64,000 nucleotides of DNA, from assembly GCA_052103955.1 (NCBI GenBank), contig JBQELO010000004.1, forward strand, positions 62,001 through 126,000, in the 5' to 3' direction. Below are positions 24,867 to 33,649 of this stretch, piece after piece. The notes under the pieces were generated by a model that saw only the letters and a list, made by a program, of their open reading frames with translations, was not told the origin of the DNA and did no database searches. The position numbers were made by a program, and so were the translations under genes. Numbering within the stretch: the stretch's first letter is position 1; each line of letters starts with the position of its first letter. This stretch comes from Paenalcaligenes sp052103955 (GTDB taxonomy: Bacteria > Pseudomonadota > Gammaproteobacteria > Burkholderiales > Burkholderiaceae_B).

Positions 24867-25733
24867 ATGATTTCCCTGCCATTTCAAGCATTTCTGCTGG
24901 TTGCTCAGCATGGCAGCATTACCTATGCTGCCCAACGGTTAGCGCTTAGCCAGCCCACCATTACTAACTATATACGGCAGATTGAACAACGCTACGGCAT
25001 TGAGCTGTTTTATCGTCAAGGTAAAGGGTTGGTCATTAGTAAGGAAGGGCAGCAGATACTGCCGCACTTACTCTTGTTGCAACAGCAGGCCACGCAAGTC
25101 GAGTTTATGTTGCGTGACTATAAAAAAATGCAAGGCGGCTGCTTGCGGGTAGGGGCAACAGGTCCGTACTACATCATGGAAAAAGTGCATGAGTTCCAGG
25201 CACAGTATCCGGCTGTAGAAGTCTGCTATCTGCAAAAAAACTCCGTAGACATCCTGAATGCGGTACGCAACTACGAACTGGAAATAGGCACGTCGTCGTT
25301 ATTGATTCACGATGAATCCATGACGTGTAAGGTGCTCGCGCAAGACGCGCTTTTCTTTGTGTGCCACACCCGTCATCCCTTAGCTAAAAAGCCTGCTGTG
25401 TCGTTGAACGACCTAGTGAACTATGATTTTTTAGTGCGTGAACAAGGATCCATGACACGCCAGATCGTGTTGGACAGTTTGCAAAAACATGACGTGAAGC
25501 TGGCATCCCTCATCGAGGTGGGCAGCCGTGAAGCCATACATTGGGGGTTGCGTCACAACATGGGATGCAGCTTATTACCTCAGCGCGAAATCCCTCCCTT
25601 TTCTGAGTTACGCACTCTCCCTTTGCTAGAAGTGTCTTTGCCTGTGCACGAGTACGTGTATTACCTGAAAGAGCGTCAAGATACCGCTGTCATACAGGCT
25701 TTTGTTGCTTCCTTAGCACTGACGGCACCTTAA
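24867..25733 (+). CDS. LysR-family transcriptional regulator
   Basis: A 288-residue regulator (291 if the in-frame GTG at 24858 is used). The N-terminal winged helix-turn-helix is clear: VAQHGSITYAAQRLALSQPT then ITNYIRQIEQRYGIELFYR. The effector-binding domain includes LRVGATGPYYIMEKVHEF, NSVDILNAVRNYELEIGTSS, VCHTRHPLAKK and FLVREQGSMTRQIVL. The PYY and REQGSMTR elements recall LysR regulators found with aminoethylphosphonate catabolism genes, but this is a resemblance only. It precedes, on the same strand, a lipoprotein and phospholipase C gene, which it may regulate; 177 bp separate it from the first. Confidence 0.86.
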   Translation: MISLPFQAFLLVAQHGSITYAAQRLALSQPTITNYIRQIEQRYGIELFYRQGKGLVISKEGQQILPHLLLLQQQATQVEFMLRDYKKMQGGCLRVGATGPYYIMEKVHEFQAQYPAVEVCYLQKNSVDILNAVRNYELEIGTSSLLIHDESMTCKVLAQDALFFVCHTRHPLAKKPAVSLNDLVNYDFLVREQGSMTRQIVLDSLQKHDVKLASLIEVGSREAIHWGLRHNMGCSLLPQREIPPFSELRTLPLLEVSLPVHEYVYYLKERQDTAVIQAFVASLALTAP

Positions 25734-25910
25734 ATTTTCTAATGCATGCATCAAGAAAAACACGGTTGCTGTCATTCCCCTATCACCTCACCCCGCGATA
25801 CTGGCACATGTTTCCAGTTGTACGTGTGTGCAACGCTATCACTGGCTATGAGCGCAGAAAAGAGAGGTGGGCTTTGCTGTGCTATGTAGCGATTTTAAAG
25901 AAGCTCTATC

Positions 25911-27986
25911 ATGACATTGGTTCCTCTTCGTAAGAAACATGGCTGGCGCGTAGGAACAGTTACCGTAACGGTGCTGTTGACAGCATTATTAAGTGCTTGT
26001 GGTGGCAGTGATGATGACGACTCATCCACAGTCAAACCGCCAGAGCATAAGTTTGGTTCCTTAGGCGGTAAGAAAACATTAGTGGTGCATGTGGATGGCT
26101 TGACCATGGAGCCGTTGCAAGCGGCTTTGGCAGCACATCCTAAAGTCCAGACCTTGGGTAGCGTACTGCCATTGCGCAGCGGTGGTTATGCCGGCACATC
26201 ATCAGAACAACAAACTAAGGCATTGCCTAGCTGGGCATCATTGCTCACCGGTACGTGGTCTATAGAGCATGGTCTAGGCACAGCGCTGCCAGAGACGGGT
26301 GAGGCGTTAAAGGCCCAGACCGTATTTGATTGGGTAAAAACAAATGCACCAGAGGCGCAAACAGCCTTAGTGGTGAGCACGCCTGACTACGCTAAAGCAT
26401 TGCAAGCGAATGTGGATGATGGCGAGGTGAGCATACTGCCAGAGTGTGCTGATAACGATGCCTGCGTGACCAAAGAAAGTCAGGATGCGGTTGTGAAAGG
26501 CGCTGATTTTATTTTGGCGCAATATTCAGGCTTGTTGAAACAGTCAGGCCAGTATGGGCTTGGGTCTGCTCAGTATCAGAGTCAGGTGCAAACCGTACTG
26601 AACGACATCACCAGCTTGCTGTCGCTGATTGATGAGCGAGAAGCCTTGGCTAGTGATGAGTCATGGCAAATAGTGTTAGTAAACAGCTACGGCATGGATA
26701 AGTTTGGCACCGTGTCGGGCGCACAGTTCGAGTTGAATAAAACAGGCTGGATGCTAAGCAATATTGCACTGAGCGATATCGTTGCTGCACAAAATGACGC
26801 AGCGCGTGGCCCCTTGGATTACGCCTCAATTGTAGATGTGGCTCCAACCTTGTTAACGGGTATGGGGGTGTCATTACCGGTAGGCACCTATGCATTTAAC
26901 GGTAATGATCTGCGTAACCCCGTGCAGATAGATAGGCTGGTTTTTGACTACGATCTAAGCTCTTACAACTTGTCCTTAGAGTGGAAACTTTACAGTGATG
27001 CGCAGTTTTCCGCGCCTGTAGAAATCTACCGAGAAGGCCAGTTGCTGGCTACCGTGGATGCAAGTACACGTCGCTATGTGGACACCACGATTCCTAGCGG
27101 TGCAGAAGGTACATTATTGCCACTGCGTTACGAAGTACGTACTCAAGGCGGTGCAGTATCAGTACACACTGTGGTGCAGCCTGCACCAGACCTGAATGCC
27201 AGCGTATTAAATGGCATGGTGATGTACTACCCCTTCTTGAACGCTAAAGCAGAAGATGCCAAACAGGTTTCTACTCTGCTGCCTTGGAATACGACTAATC
27301 CGGGTGCGACATGGATCACTAAAGCCGCTGATCTGCCTTATAAAACGTCCGATACTCCTACCGCTAATAGTGCGCTGACCATGGATTTGGGTGCTTACAA
27401 GCAAGGCGATTATTCTGGCTACAAACTCAATATGGCCAATGCCAACGTAGCGGTAGACCCTTCGGTTGACGCCTTCACTATTGGCTTCTGGTTCAAAACC
27501 AATGGTGTGTGTATTGGTGGCGGCTCGTCAATTTTGGCCAATAAAGATTACGACAGCGGTAACAACCCGGGCTTGGCAATTGGCATGTTTGGGTCTACCA
27601 ATAACTGCGAATTGCGCTTCAACACAGGTGGTGGCGGCGGTAGGGATGAGCTGCAAGGCTTTAGCGTAACCCCTAACGAATGGGCGTATGTCGCTGTGGC
27701 TGTGGATAAGAAAAACAAGCAGTTGTACGCCTACTTAATGGACCCTAGTGCGGGTCAGCAAAACAGCCAAAAAGCGATGGCCGATGCGCGAGTCAACGCT
27801 ATTGGTGGTACGGGTACCGGAATCATGGGCTTTGGTGACGATGCTACTGGCCAGTACTCCAGAAACTACAACTTCACCGGCTTGAAGAGCTACAGCGACT
27901 TAGCCGTGTGGAACCGTGTCTTGACGTTGGACGAGGTGAAGAACATTTATGCCTCCCGTCACCCTATTTCTTCCTTGCTCCCTTAA
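25911..27986 (+). CDS. Lipoprotein with degenerate alkaline-phosphatase/phosphodiesterase-like domain and C-terminal LamG-like domain
   Basis: A 691-residue predicted lipoprotein; the lipobox LLSAC puts the lipidated Cys at residue 30, followed by GGSDDDDSS. Residues 55-325 resemble the type I phosphodiesterase/alkaline phosphatase fold: VVHVDGL (Asp62 in the metal-site position), TKALPSWASLLTG (102-114) and DVAPTLLTGMG. Compared with active relatives (TKTFPN..S..TG and SDHGM), the nucleophile Thr is Ala104 and the DHG metal ligands read NSYGM at 258-262. So it is probably catalytically dead or diverged. Residues about 430-685 look like a LamG/concanavalin jellyroll (VDAFTIGFWFKTNG, NEWAYVAVAVD, LAVWNRVLTLDEV). 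It is upstream of a small lipoprotein and phospholipase C, likely one operon. Function unknown. Confidence 0.72.
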   Translation: MTLVPLRKKHGWRVGTVTVTVLLTALLSACGGSDDDDSSTVKPPEHKFGSLGGKKTLVVHVDGLTMEPLQAALAAHPKVQTLGSVLPLRSGGYAGTSSEQQTKALPSWASLLTGTWSIEHGLGTALPETGEALKAQTVFDWVKTNAPEAQTALVVSTPDYAKALQANVDDGEVSILPECADNDACVTKESQDAVVKGADFILAQYSGLLKQSGQYGLGSAQYQSQVQTVLNDITSLLSLIDEREALASDESWQIVLVNSYGMDKFGTVSGAQFELNKTGWMLSNIALSDIVAAQNDAARGPLDYASIVDVAPTLLTGMGVSLPVGTYAFNGNDLRNPVQIDRLVFDYDLSSYNLSLEWKLYSDAQFSAPVEIYREGQLLATVDASTRRYVDTTIPSGAEGTLLPLRYEVRTQGGAVSVHTVVQPAPDLNASVLNGMVMYYPFLNAKAEDAKQVSTLLPWNTTNPGATWITKAADLPYKTSDTPTANSALTMDLGAYKQGDYSGYKLNMANANVAVDPSVDAFTIGFWFKTNGVCIGGGSSILANKDYDSGNNPGLAIGMFGSTNNCELRFNTGGGGGRDELQGFSVTPNEWAYVAVAVDKKNKQLYAYLMDPSAGQQNSQKAMADARVNAIGGTGTGIMGFGDDATGQYSRNYNFTGLKSYSDLAVWNRVLTLDEVKNIYASRHPISSLLP

Positions 27987-27995
27987 GGATCAGTT

Positions 27996-28178
27996 ATGCA
28001 CAGAACAACTAGTTTCCCTCGCCCCGCTGTATGGGGGCGCTATATAGCTCGCCTATTTGGTGTGGTGGCCCTCAGTGTGGGGTTGGCTGCTTGTGGTGGT
28101 GACAATGATGATGACTCATCAACAGAACCGCCACCGCCACCACCGCCACCAGCCGCTGTGATTCATTGTGCCCCTTAA
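27996..28178 (+). CDS. Small Pro-rich lipoprotein, possibly truncated
   Basis: A 60-residue reading frame with a signal peptide and lipobox LAAC (Cys33), then GGDNDDDSSTEPPPPPPPPAA and an early stop. Its N-terminal design (ACGG, Asp run, DSS) copies that of the preceding 691-residue lipoprotein. It lies 9 bp after that gene and 22 bp before the phospholipase C. It could be a genuine short lipoprotein or the leftover 5' end of a longer one, since the proline run is encoded by CCGCCA-type repeats prone to slippage. No function can be assigned. Confidence 0.5.
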   Translation: MHRTTSFPRPAVWGRYIARLFGVVALSVGLAACGGDNDDDSSTEPPPPPPPPAAVIHCAP

Positions 28179-28200
28179 TTGCAAAACAAGATAAAACGTC

Positions 28201-30378
28201 ATGAGTGTATCTAGAAGAAATTTTATACGTGGTGTGGCTGGTAGCAGTGTAGCGGCCAGTGTGTTGGCTACCTTCCCGCCCAGTATCCGTAAAGCCTTAG
28301 CGATTCCTGCTAACTCACGTACCGGTACGATTAACGATGTGGAACACATTGTTGTGTTGATGCAGGAAAATCGTTCCTTTGACCACTACTTTGGCACCAT
28401 GAAAGGGGTGCGTGGTTTTGGTGATCGCTTTACGATTCCAGCTCCTAATGGCCGTTCTGTATGGGAGCAGCACGATAGTAGTGGTAAGGAGATTACGCCT
28501 TATCACTTAGACAGCAGCAAAGGAAATGCACAACGTGTAAACGGTACGCCGCATAGCTGGACTGATGGACAGGCAGCGTGGGATCACGGCCGTATGACAG
28601 AGTGGGCAAAGCACAAACAAGCGCATTCCATGGGCTTTTACCGTGAAACTGAAGTGCCATTTCAGTTTGCGATGGCCAATGCGTTCACCATTTGTGATGC
28701 CTACCATTGCTCTATGCACACAGGCACCAACTCGAACCGCTTGTTTATGTGGACGGGGACCAATGGCCCTACCGCTTCTAACGAAGCGGTAGTGAACAAC
28801 ACCTTGGACGGTATTGGTCCATCAAGTGAAGGCTTTGAGTGGAAAACCTACCCAGAGCGTTTAGAAGAAGCCGGTATTAGCTGGAAGGTTTATCAGAATA
28901 TGCCTGATAACTTTACCGATAACCCGCTGGCAGGGTTCAGACAATACCGTAAAGCCAACGAAGACTCTGGTAAGCCGGTAGGGGGGAACTCTAACCCCGC
29001 GTACCACCCTGATGATGATAAGCTTGCGCCCTTGTACAAAGGTATTGCCAACACCATGCCTGATGATGGGATGTTGCAGCAGTTGCGTGATGATGTGCTG
29101 AATAACGAACTGCCGCAGATTTCGTGGATTGTGGCGCCAGCAACGTATTCTGAACACCCCGGGCCATCTAGCCCAGTACAAGGTGGTTGGTACACCCAAG
29201 AAGTGTTGGATGCATTGACGGCTAACCCCGAGGTGTGGAGCAAAACGGTATTGTTGGTGAACTTTGATGAAAATGATGGTTATTTTGACCACGTACCTTC
29301 ACCATCGGCACCCTCCTACAACCCAGATGGCTCGTTTGCGGGTAAAACAACGCTGCCTGAGCAAGACGTTAGTTACGAGTACTACACACACCAAAAACCG
29401 GTGAGTGCAGGCGGTCAGCCAGCACCGGACAAGAAAGTGTATGGCCCAGGTATTCGCGTGCCTATGTACGTGATTTCACCGTGGAGTCGTGGTGGTTGGG
29501 TGAACTCTGAAGTGTTTGATCACACCTCGGTGATTAAATTCATGGAAGCCCGTTTTGGCGTGATGGAACCTAACATCAGCCCATACCGTCGTGCTGTGTG
29601 TGGGGACCTGACTTCGGCATTTAACTTTAAATCTCCCAACGACGAACCGTTGCCATTCTTGAATGGTCGCTACACCAAAGGTGAGGCAGATTCTATCCGT
29701 GCAGCGCAGCAGGCATTGGCTCAAGTGCCACGTCCTTTGGTGACCAAACTGCCTACGCAAGAAGTGGGGGTACGCCCTTCACGAGCGTTGGATTACCACC
29801 TGCACACCAGCGCGCGCTGTGATGCCAAGTCTGGCGTGATGCTGATGTTCAGCAATACGGGTAAGCGTTCAGCGGTATTTCATGTGTACGACAAGTTGAA
29901 CTTAGACCGTTTGCCACGTCGTTACATGGTGGAACCCGGTAAAACGCTGGAAGACACGTGGGATGTGGTCAAAGACAACGTAGGTCGCTATGACTTGTGG
30001 GTGTTGGGGCCTAATGGTTACCACCGTCAGTTCAAAGGCAATGTCAGCAGCCTAACCTTCACACAGGCTGAACCCGAAATCCGCGTTTGTTACGATGTGA
30101 CTAACGGTGATGCTTATGTAGAGCTGATGAACGGTGGTAAAGAAGCATGTACCTTTACGGTGCAAGCAAACTTCTACCGCGAAGATGGTCCATGGGCAGT
30201 GACAGTTGGCCCAGGTGAGAAACAAAAACTGGCGTGGGAGCTGAAGCAAAGTGGTCACTGGTACGACTTCACGGTGCACGTTGACAGCGACCAAAGCTAT
30301 GTACGCCGTTTTTCTGGTCGAGTAGAAACCGGTAAACACGGTGTGAGTGATCCTGCCTTGGCATTGCAGGATTTCTAA
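28201..30378 (+). CDS. plcN: Phosphocholine-specific phospholipase C (non-hemolytic PlcN type), Tat-exported
   Basis: Hydrolyses phosphatidylcholine-type lipids outside the cell. The 725-residue protein has a twin-arginine signal, SRRNFIRGVAGSSVAASVLA (residues 4-23). The phosphoesterase domain begins IVVLMQENRSFDHYFGTMKG near residue 50. It continues through HCSMHTGTNSNRLFMWTGTN, LPQISWIVAPATYSEHPGPS and LLVNFDENDGYFDHVPSP, as in bacterial phospholipase C and acid phosphatase AcpA. Two C-terminal beta-rich DUF756-type repeats follow residue about 530. Length fits the PlcN/PlcH group. A T2SS operon lies just downstream on the opposite strand. Substrate preference is inference. Confidence 0.9.
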   Translation: MSVSRRNFIRGVAGSSVAASVLATFPPSIRKALAIPANSRTGTINDVEHIVVLMQENRSFDHYFGTMKGVRGFGDRFTIPAPNGRSVWEQHDSSGKEITPYHLDSSKGNAQRVNGTPHSWTDGQAAWDHGRMTEWAKHKQAHSMGFYRETEVPFQFAMANAFTICDAYHCSMHTGTNSNRLFMWTGTNGPTASNEAVVNNTLDGIGPSSEGFEWKTYPERLEEAGISWKVYQNMPDNFTDNPLAGFRQYRKANEDSGKPVGGNSNPAYHPDDDKLAPLYKGIANTMPDDGMLQQLRDDVLNNELPQISWIVAPATYSEHPGPSSPVQGGWYTQEVLDALTANPEVWSKTVLLVNFDENDGYFDHVPSPSAPSYNPDGSFAGKTTLPEQDVSYEYYTHQKPVSAGGQPAPDKKVYGPGIRVPMYVISPWSRGGWVNSEVFDHTSVIKFMEARFGVMEPNISPYRRAVCGDLTSAFNFKSPNDEPLPFLNGRYTKGEADSIRAAQQALAQVPRPLVTKLPTQEVGVRPSRALDYHLHTSARCDAKSGVMLMFSNTGKRSAVFHVYDKLNLDRLPRRYMVEPGKTLEDTWDVVKDNVGRYDLWVLGPNGYHRQFKGNVSSLTFTQAEPEIRVCYDVTNGDAYVELMNGGKEACTFTVQANFYREDGPWAVTVGPGEKQKLAWELKQSGHWYDFTVHVDSDQSYVRRFSGRVETGKHGVSDPALALQDF

Positions 30379-30404
30379 CAGGCTGTTTTTCGTTAGGTTG
30401 GTAG

Positions 30405-30435
30405 ACGCCCATGAGGTTTTCATGGGCGTTTTTTT
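30405..30435 (+). terminator. Rho-independent terminator after phospholipase C
   Basis: A 9-bp stem ACGCCCATG / CATGGGCGT (30405-30413 with 30421-30429, 7-nt loop) followed by seven Ts, 26 bp past the stop codon. Confidence 0.92.
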
Positions 30436-30533
30436 GTTCTGTGTTATTGCATTCGATGGGGAGCTACAGAAGCGTTCTTTGTGATGTGGATTAACGAGTG
30501 GTGGGTGTCTACGCTTAGTGTTGGTGCTAAGTG

Positions 30534-30655
30534 ACGGTTGTATTCATCGCACGCGCTGAGGGACTGCGGAACAACTTTTTGTGATTTGAGATACCAAATC
30601 AAAAAAGTTTTCCTCCGCCTCCTCTGATGTATTTCAATTGATAGGCTTACGGCCC
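30534..30655 (+). repeat. Intergenic repeat, copy 3 (solo B unit)
   Basis: The outer edge TATTCATCGCACGCGCTGAG and GGACTGCGGAACA lead into a hairpin at 30573-30609. The arms are AACTTTTTGTGATTTG and CAAATCAAAAAAGTT with loop AGATAC. Then follow CCTCCGCCTCC and a TCAATTGATAGG edge. It matches unit B of copy 1 in reverse orientation along its whole length. It occupies part of the 590-bp gap between the phospholipase C terminator and the T2SS operon. Confidence 0.85.
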
Positions 30656-30739
30656 TTTCTTAAGTGCCGGTGCTGTTTTATTCGTAATGAGGATCAATGA
30701 ATAGTGGGCTTCTACGATGTAATACTGGTTCAGGGCAAT

Positions 30740-30971
30740 GGCTGTATTCATCGCATACGCTGGGGAGCTGCAGAAGATTTTTTGTGATATGCATCTATAT
30801 CAATGGAGTGTTTTCTGCCCAGAAGAACGAGACTAAACAAGTAGCAACAACCCCAAAACCGTTGCAAGCGACGAAGGAAAGGCGGATGGAAGTATTTTTT
30901 TATTTGGTGTCTCAAATAAAAAATACTTTCGCAGCCTTAGGCTACGGCAGATAGTCGTGAGTAAGCGGGCT
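30740..30971 (+). repeat. Composite intergenic repeat, copy 4 (decayed B, intact A)
   Basis: It begins with the B outer edge (GCTGTATTCATCGCATACGC at about 30740) but lacks a clear B hairpin. The A unit is intact, with GGCGGATGGA and a near-perfect hairpin at 30891-30927. Its arms are AGTATTTTTTTATTTG and CAAATAAAAAATACT, with loop GTGTCT. It ends GCAGCCTTAGGCTACGG and CGTGAGTAAGCGGGCTTT. A frame of 85 codons crosses it but has no recognisable product. It ends about 55 bp before the gspF stop. Confidence 0.85.
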
Positions 30972-31025
30972 TTCCCCCTCAATACAAGATGGTCTATCAA
31001 ACCTAGAGACCACTCCTCATCCTGA

Positions 31026-32228
31026 CTATTGAATCAACTGATTCAACTCAATAATCGGCAACATCACCGCTAACACAATGAGCATCACAAAGCCGCCCAT
31101 GAAAAGAATCATCAGCGGTTCTAAGATGGCTGTGCTGGTGGTGGCGCGTTGTTCTAGTTCTGTGGATAAGGTATTGGCTGCACGCTCTAGCATGAGCGAT
31201 AACTGGCCGGTACGCTCCCCGCTTTGTACTAAATGTATAAGCAACGGCGGAAAGCCTTGGTGCTGCCGTAAGGCGGCAGCCAAACCAGAACCTTCTTGTA
31301 CGGCTAGCGTGCTTTGTGCAATCGCATTTTTTAAGTGTGTATTGCGGATGGTGCGTTCTGCTGCCTGTAAAGCGGCTAATAAGGGGACGCCGCTACTGTG
31401 CAAAATAGCCAGCGTAGACGCGAAACGGGCAATGTCCACACCTTGTAAGTAACGGCCTAATAGTGGGGCTTTAAGCAGTTTGGCATCCCAGGCTAAACGT
31501 AGGGCGGGGACACGTAAGGCGAACCGCCATGCCACTACTAACAGGGCAAGCACAATTAAGCATACTACTCCCCATTCACGGGTGAAGTCGCTTAACCAAA
31601 TCATGGCAACGGTTAAGGGTGGCAAGCTGTTTTGGGTTTGTACAAAGGCGTTCACCACCTGCGGCACCACGTAGCTCAACATGAAGATCACGATCAGTAC
31701 TGAGACTATGCTAACAATGATGGGGTAGATCAGGGCGTTGGTGAGCTTGTTACGCAGTTGATGGCGTTTTTCTATGTAATCCGCCAGTTTAGTGAGCACC
31801 ACATCTAATTGGCCTGAGTGTTCTCCGGCGTCTACCAAGGCTCGGTAAATGTCGGGGAATATCTGCGGAAATTGCCCCAGTGCTTGGCCTAGCCGTTGGC
31901 CCGAGCGTATTTCTTGGCGTATGTGACGCAGCACTTGCTGGGTGGCGGCGCTATCGCTTTGTTCTATGACTGCACTAAGTGCGGCTTCTAAGGGTAGTTG
32001 CGCATCCAGTAGGCTAGCAAGCTGGCGTGTCATCCAGCTTAGCTCTCTATCGCCCAGTTTGAGTGCCCGTGTAGAGTGACCGCGTGTGCGAGATTTGGCG
32101 CGTAGTTTCAGCACCAGTAAGCCCTGTTGGGCAAGCAGTGATTGCGCCTGCTCTGCAGAGTCGGCTTCTATAAAGTCGTGTACGGTTTTGCCAGCGCCAT
32201 CTAGGGCTTGATAGTGAAAATAGGTCAT
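31026..32228 (-). CDS. gspF: Type II secretion inner-membrane platform protein GspF
   Basis: The 400-residue platform protein that couples the GspE ATPase to pseudopilus growth. It starts with FHYQALDGAGKTVHDFIEAD, the usual N-terminus. Two T2SSF domains (about residues 67-190 and 270-390) each end in membrane spans, for example IYPIIVSIVSVLIVIFMLSYVVPQ and ILEPLMILFMGGFVMLIVLAVMLPI. The repeat motif GERTGQLSLMLERAA is typical. It is the last gene of the minus-strand gsp operon, 5 bp after gspE. Confidence 0.95.
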   Translation of the reverse strand: MTYFHYQALDGAGKTVHDFIEADSAEQAQSLLAQQGLLVLKLRAKSRTRGHSTRALKLGDRELSWMTRQLASLLDAQLPLEAALSAVIEQSDSAATQQVLRHIRQEIRSGQRLGQALGQFPQIFPDIYRALVDAGEHSGQLDVVLTKLADYIEKRHQLRNKLTNALIYPIIVSIVSVLIVIFMLSYVVPQVVNAFVQTQNSLPPLTVAMIWLSDFTREWGVVCLIVLALLVVAWRFALRVPALRLAWDAKLLKAPLLGRYLQGVDIARFASTLAILHSSGVPLLAALQAAERTIRNTHLKNAIAQSTLAVQEGSGLAAALRQHQGFPPLLIHLVQSGERTGQLSLMLERAANTLSTELEQRATTSTAILEPLMILFMGGFVMLIVLAVMLPIIELNQLIQ

Positions 32229-32233
32229 GGTGC

Positions 32234-33649
32234 TCAGTTTTCACGGGTGACGCGCTGCAGTTCTTCTTCTGATGTTTGTCCTCTGTCTAGCCAACGTACC
32301 CCATCATCGTACAGATCGTGCATGCCCAGTTTTTGGGCGGTGTGTCGTAAGGTTTGTGTGTCGGCGTTTTGACTAATCAAACTGCGTAAGGTGTCGTCCA
32401 CCACAAAAAGCTCATGTATGCCGGTACGCCCTTTGTAGCCGGTAAAACCGCAGTGTTCGCAGCCAGACGGGTGTCGTTGTGCGCGGCCAGAGTCTAGCGG
32501 TATTTTGCAGTGGTCACACAGCTTACGAATCAAGCGTTGAGCCAGTGCGCCTTGCAAGGTGCTGGCAAGCAGAAAGGGTTCTATCCCCATGTCTATTAAA
32601 CGGGTGACGGCCGATACCGCATCGTTGGTGTGCAATGTTGCTAAGACTAAGTGACCTGTTAGCGAGGCTTGCACGGCAATTTGGGCGGTTTCTAGGTCGC
32701 GGATTTCACCAATCATGATGACGTCTGGGTCTTGGCGCAAAATTGCACGTAGTGCGGTAGAAAAGTGCAAATCAATACGCGAGTTAACCTGTGTTTGCGA
32801 CACACCAGCGAGGTCATATTCTATGGGGTCTTCCACCGTTAAAATATTGGTGGTTTGCGCGTCTAAGCAGCCTATAGCAGCGTAAAGCGTGGTGGTTTTA
32901 CCGCTACCCGTGGGGCCAGTGATCAACACAATACCGTGTGGTCGGCGTATCAGCGATGTGAGTTTTTGATAATGGTTAGGCGCTAAGCCTAGCGCCGAAA
33001 GCTCTAATCGCCCTGCAGATTTGTCTAGTAAGCGCAGCACGGCACGCTCGCCGTGGCCGGTAGGTAAGGTAGATACTCGCACATCAATAGCTCGCCCCCC
33101 TACACGCAACGAAATACGCCCATCCTGAGGTAAGCGCTTTTCAGCAATATCCAGCTTAGCCATGATCTTAATACGCGAGATCAGTGCGTTATGCAGTGCA
33201 CGCCTAGGCTGCACAATATCGCGTAAGCTGCCATCAATACGGTAGCGAACTACAGACTGATTTTCAAAGGGTTCAATGTGTATATCGCTTGCGCCTTGGT
33301 TAGCCGCCTGCGTCAGTAACGCGTTAATCATGCGGATAATAGGCGCATCATCACTGGATTCCAGCAAATCTTCTACCTCAGGCATTTCATGCATGAGGGA
33401 GTCCAGATCTATCTCGTTGCTGGCAGCATCCATGACGGCGGCCGCATTTTCTTGCTGCCCATAGCTGCTGTTTAGCCACTGCTCAATTTCTATAGCAGGC
33501 ACCTGCTTGAATTCCGCATGCCTATAGCGCCTGCGAACTTCGGCTAATGCCCAATCGGGTGTGTCGGCACAGTGCAGCGCCTGCAATTGCTGCTGTTCTT
33601 CGCGCAAGATTAGGCGTTGGCTTTTAGACCAGCTATAGGGCAGCAACAT
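32234..33649 (-). CDS. gspE: Type II secretion ATPase GspE
   Basis: Cytoplasmic secretion ATPase of 471 residues. The Walker A motif is GPTGSGKTTTLYAA near residue 237, the Asp box EDPIEYDLAGVSQTQVN and Walker B PDVIMIGEIRDLETA follow, and the His box is GHLVLATLHTNDA. The tetra-cysteine zinc motif is present as CDHCK and CEHCG near residues 390-410. The N-terminal region is shorter than in Pseudomonas XcpR (about 500 residues), so part of the N1 domain that contacts GspL may be reduced. Its ATG directly follows the gspD stop codon. Confidence 0.96.
   Translation of the reverse strand: MLLPYSWSKSQRLILREEQQQLQALHCADTPDWALAEVRRRYRHAEFKQVPAIEIEQWLNSSYGQQENAAAVMDAASNEIDLDSLMHEMPEVEDLLESSDDAPIIRMINALLTQAANQGASDIHIEPFENQSVVRYRIDGSLRDIVQPRRALHNALISRIKIMAKLDIAEKRLPQDGRISLRVGGRAIDVRVSTLPTGHGERAVLRLLDKSAGRLELSALGLAPNHYQKLTSLIRRPHGIVLITGPTGSGKTTTLYAAIGCLDAQTTNILTVEDPIEYDLAGVSQTQVNSRIDLHFSTALRAILRQDPDVIMIGEIRDLETAQIAVQASLTGHLVLATLHTNDAVSAVTRLIDMGIEPFLLASTLQGALAQRLIRKLCDHCKIPLDSGRAQRHPSGCEHCGFTGYKGRTGIHELFVVDDTLRSLISQNADTQTLRHTAQKLGMHDLYDDGVRWLDRGQTSEEELQRVTREN

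Noticed and set aside
25742..25933. A 63-codon open frame between the LysR and lipoprotein genes
   Set aside because: No RBS, no family resemblance, and it overlaps the start of the lipoprotein gene in another frame.
28125..28155. CCGCCA/CCACCG tract as a CRISPR or tandem repeat locus
   Set aside because: It is a short codon repeat for a polyproline run, with no spacers or longer repeat units.
30697..30954. An 85-codon open frame in the gap before the T2SS operon
   Set aside because: It runs through repeat units B and A, and the same sequence occurs at other loci without a conserved frame.
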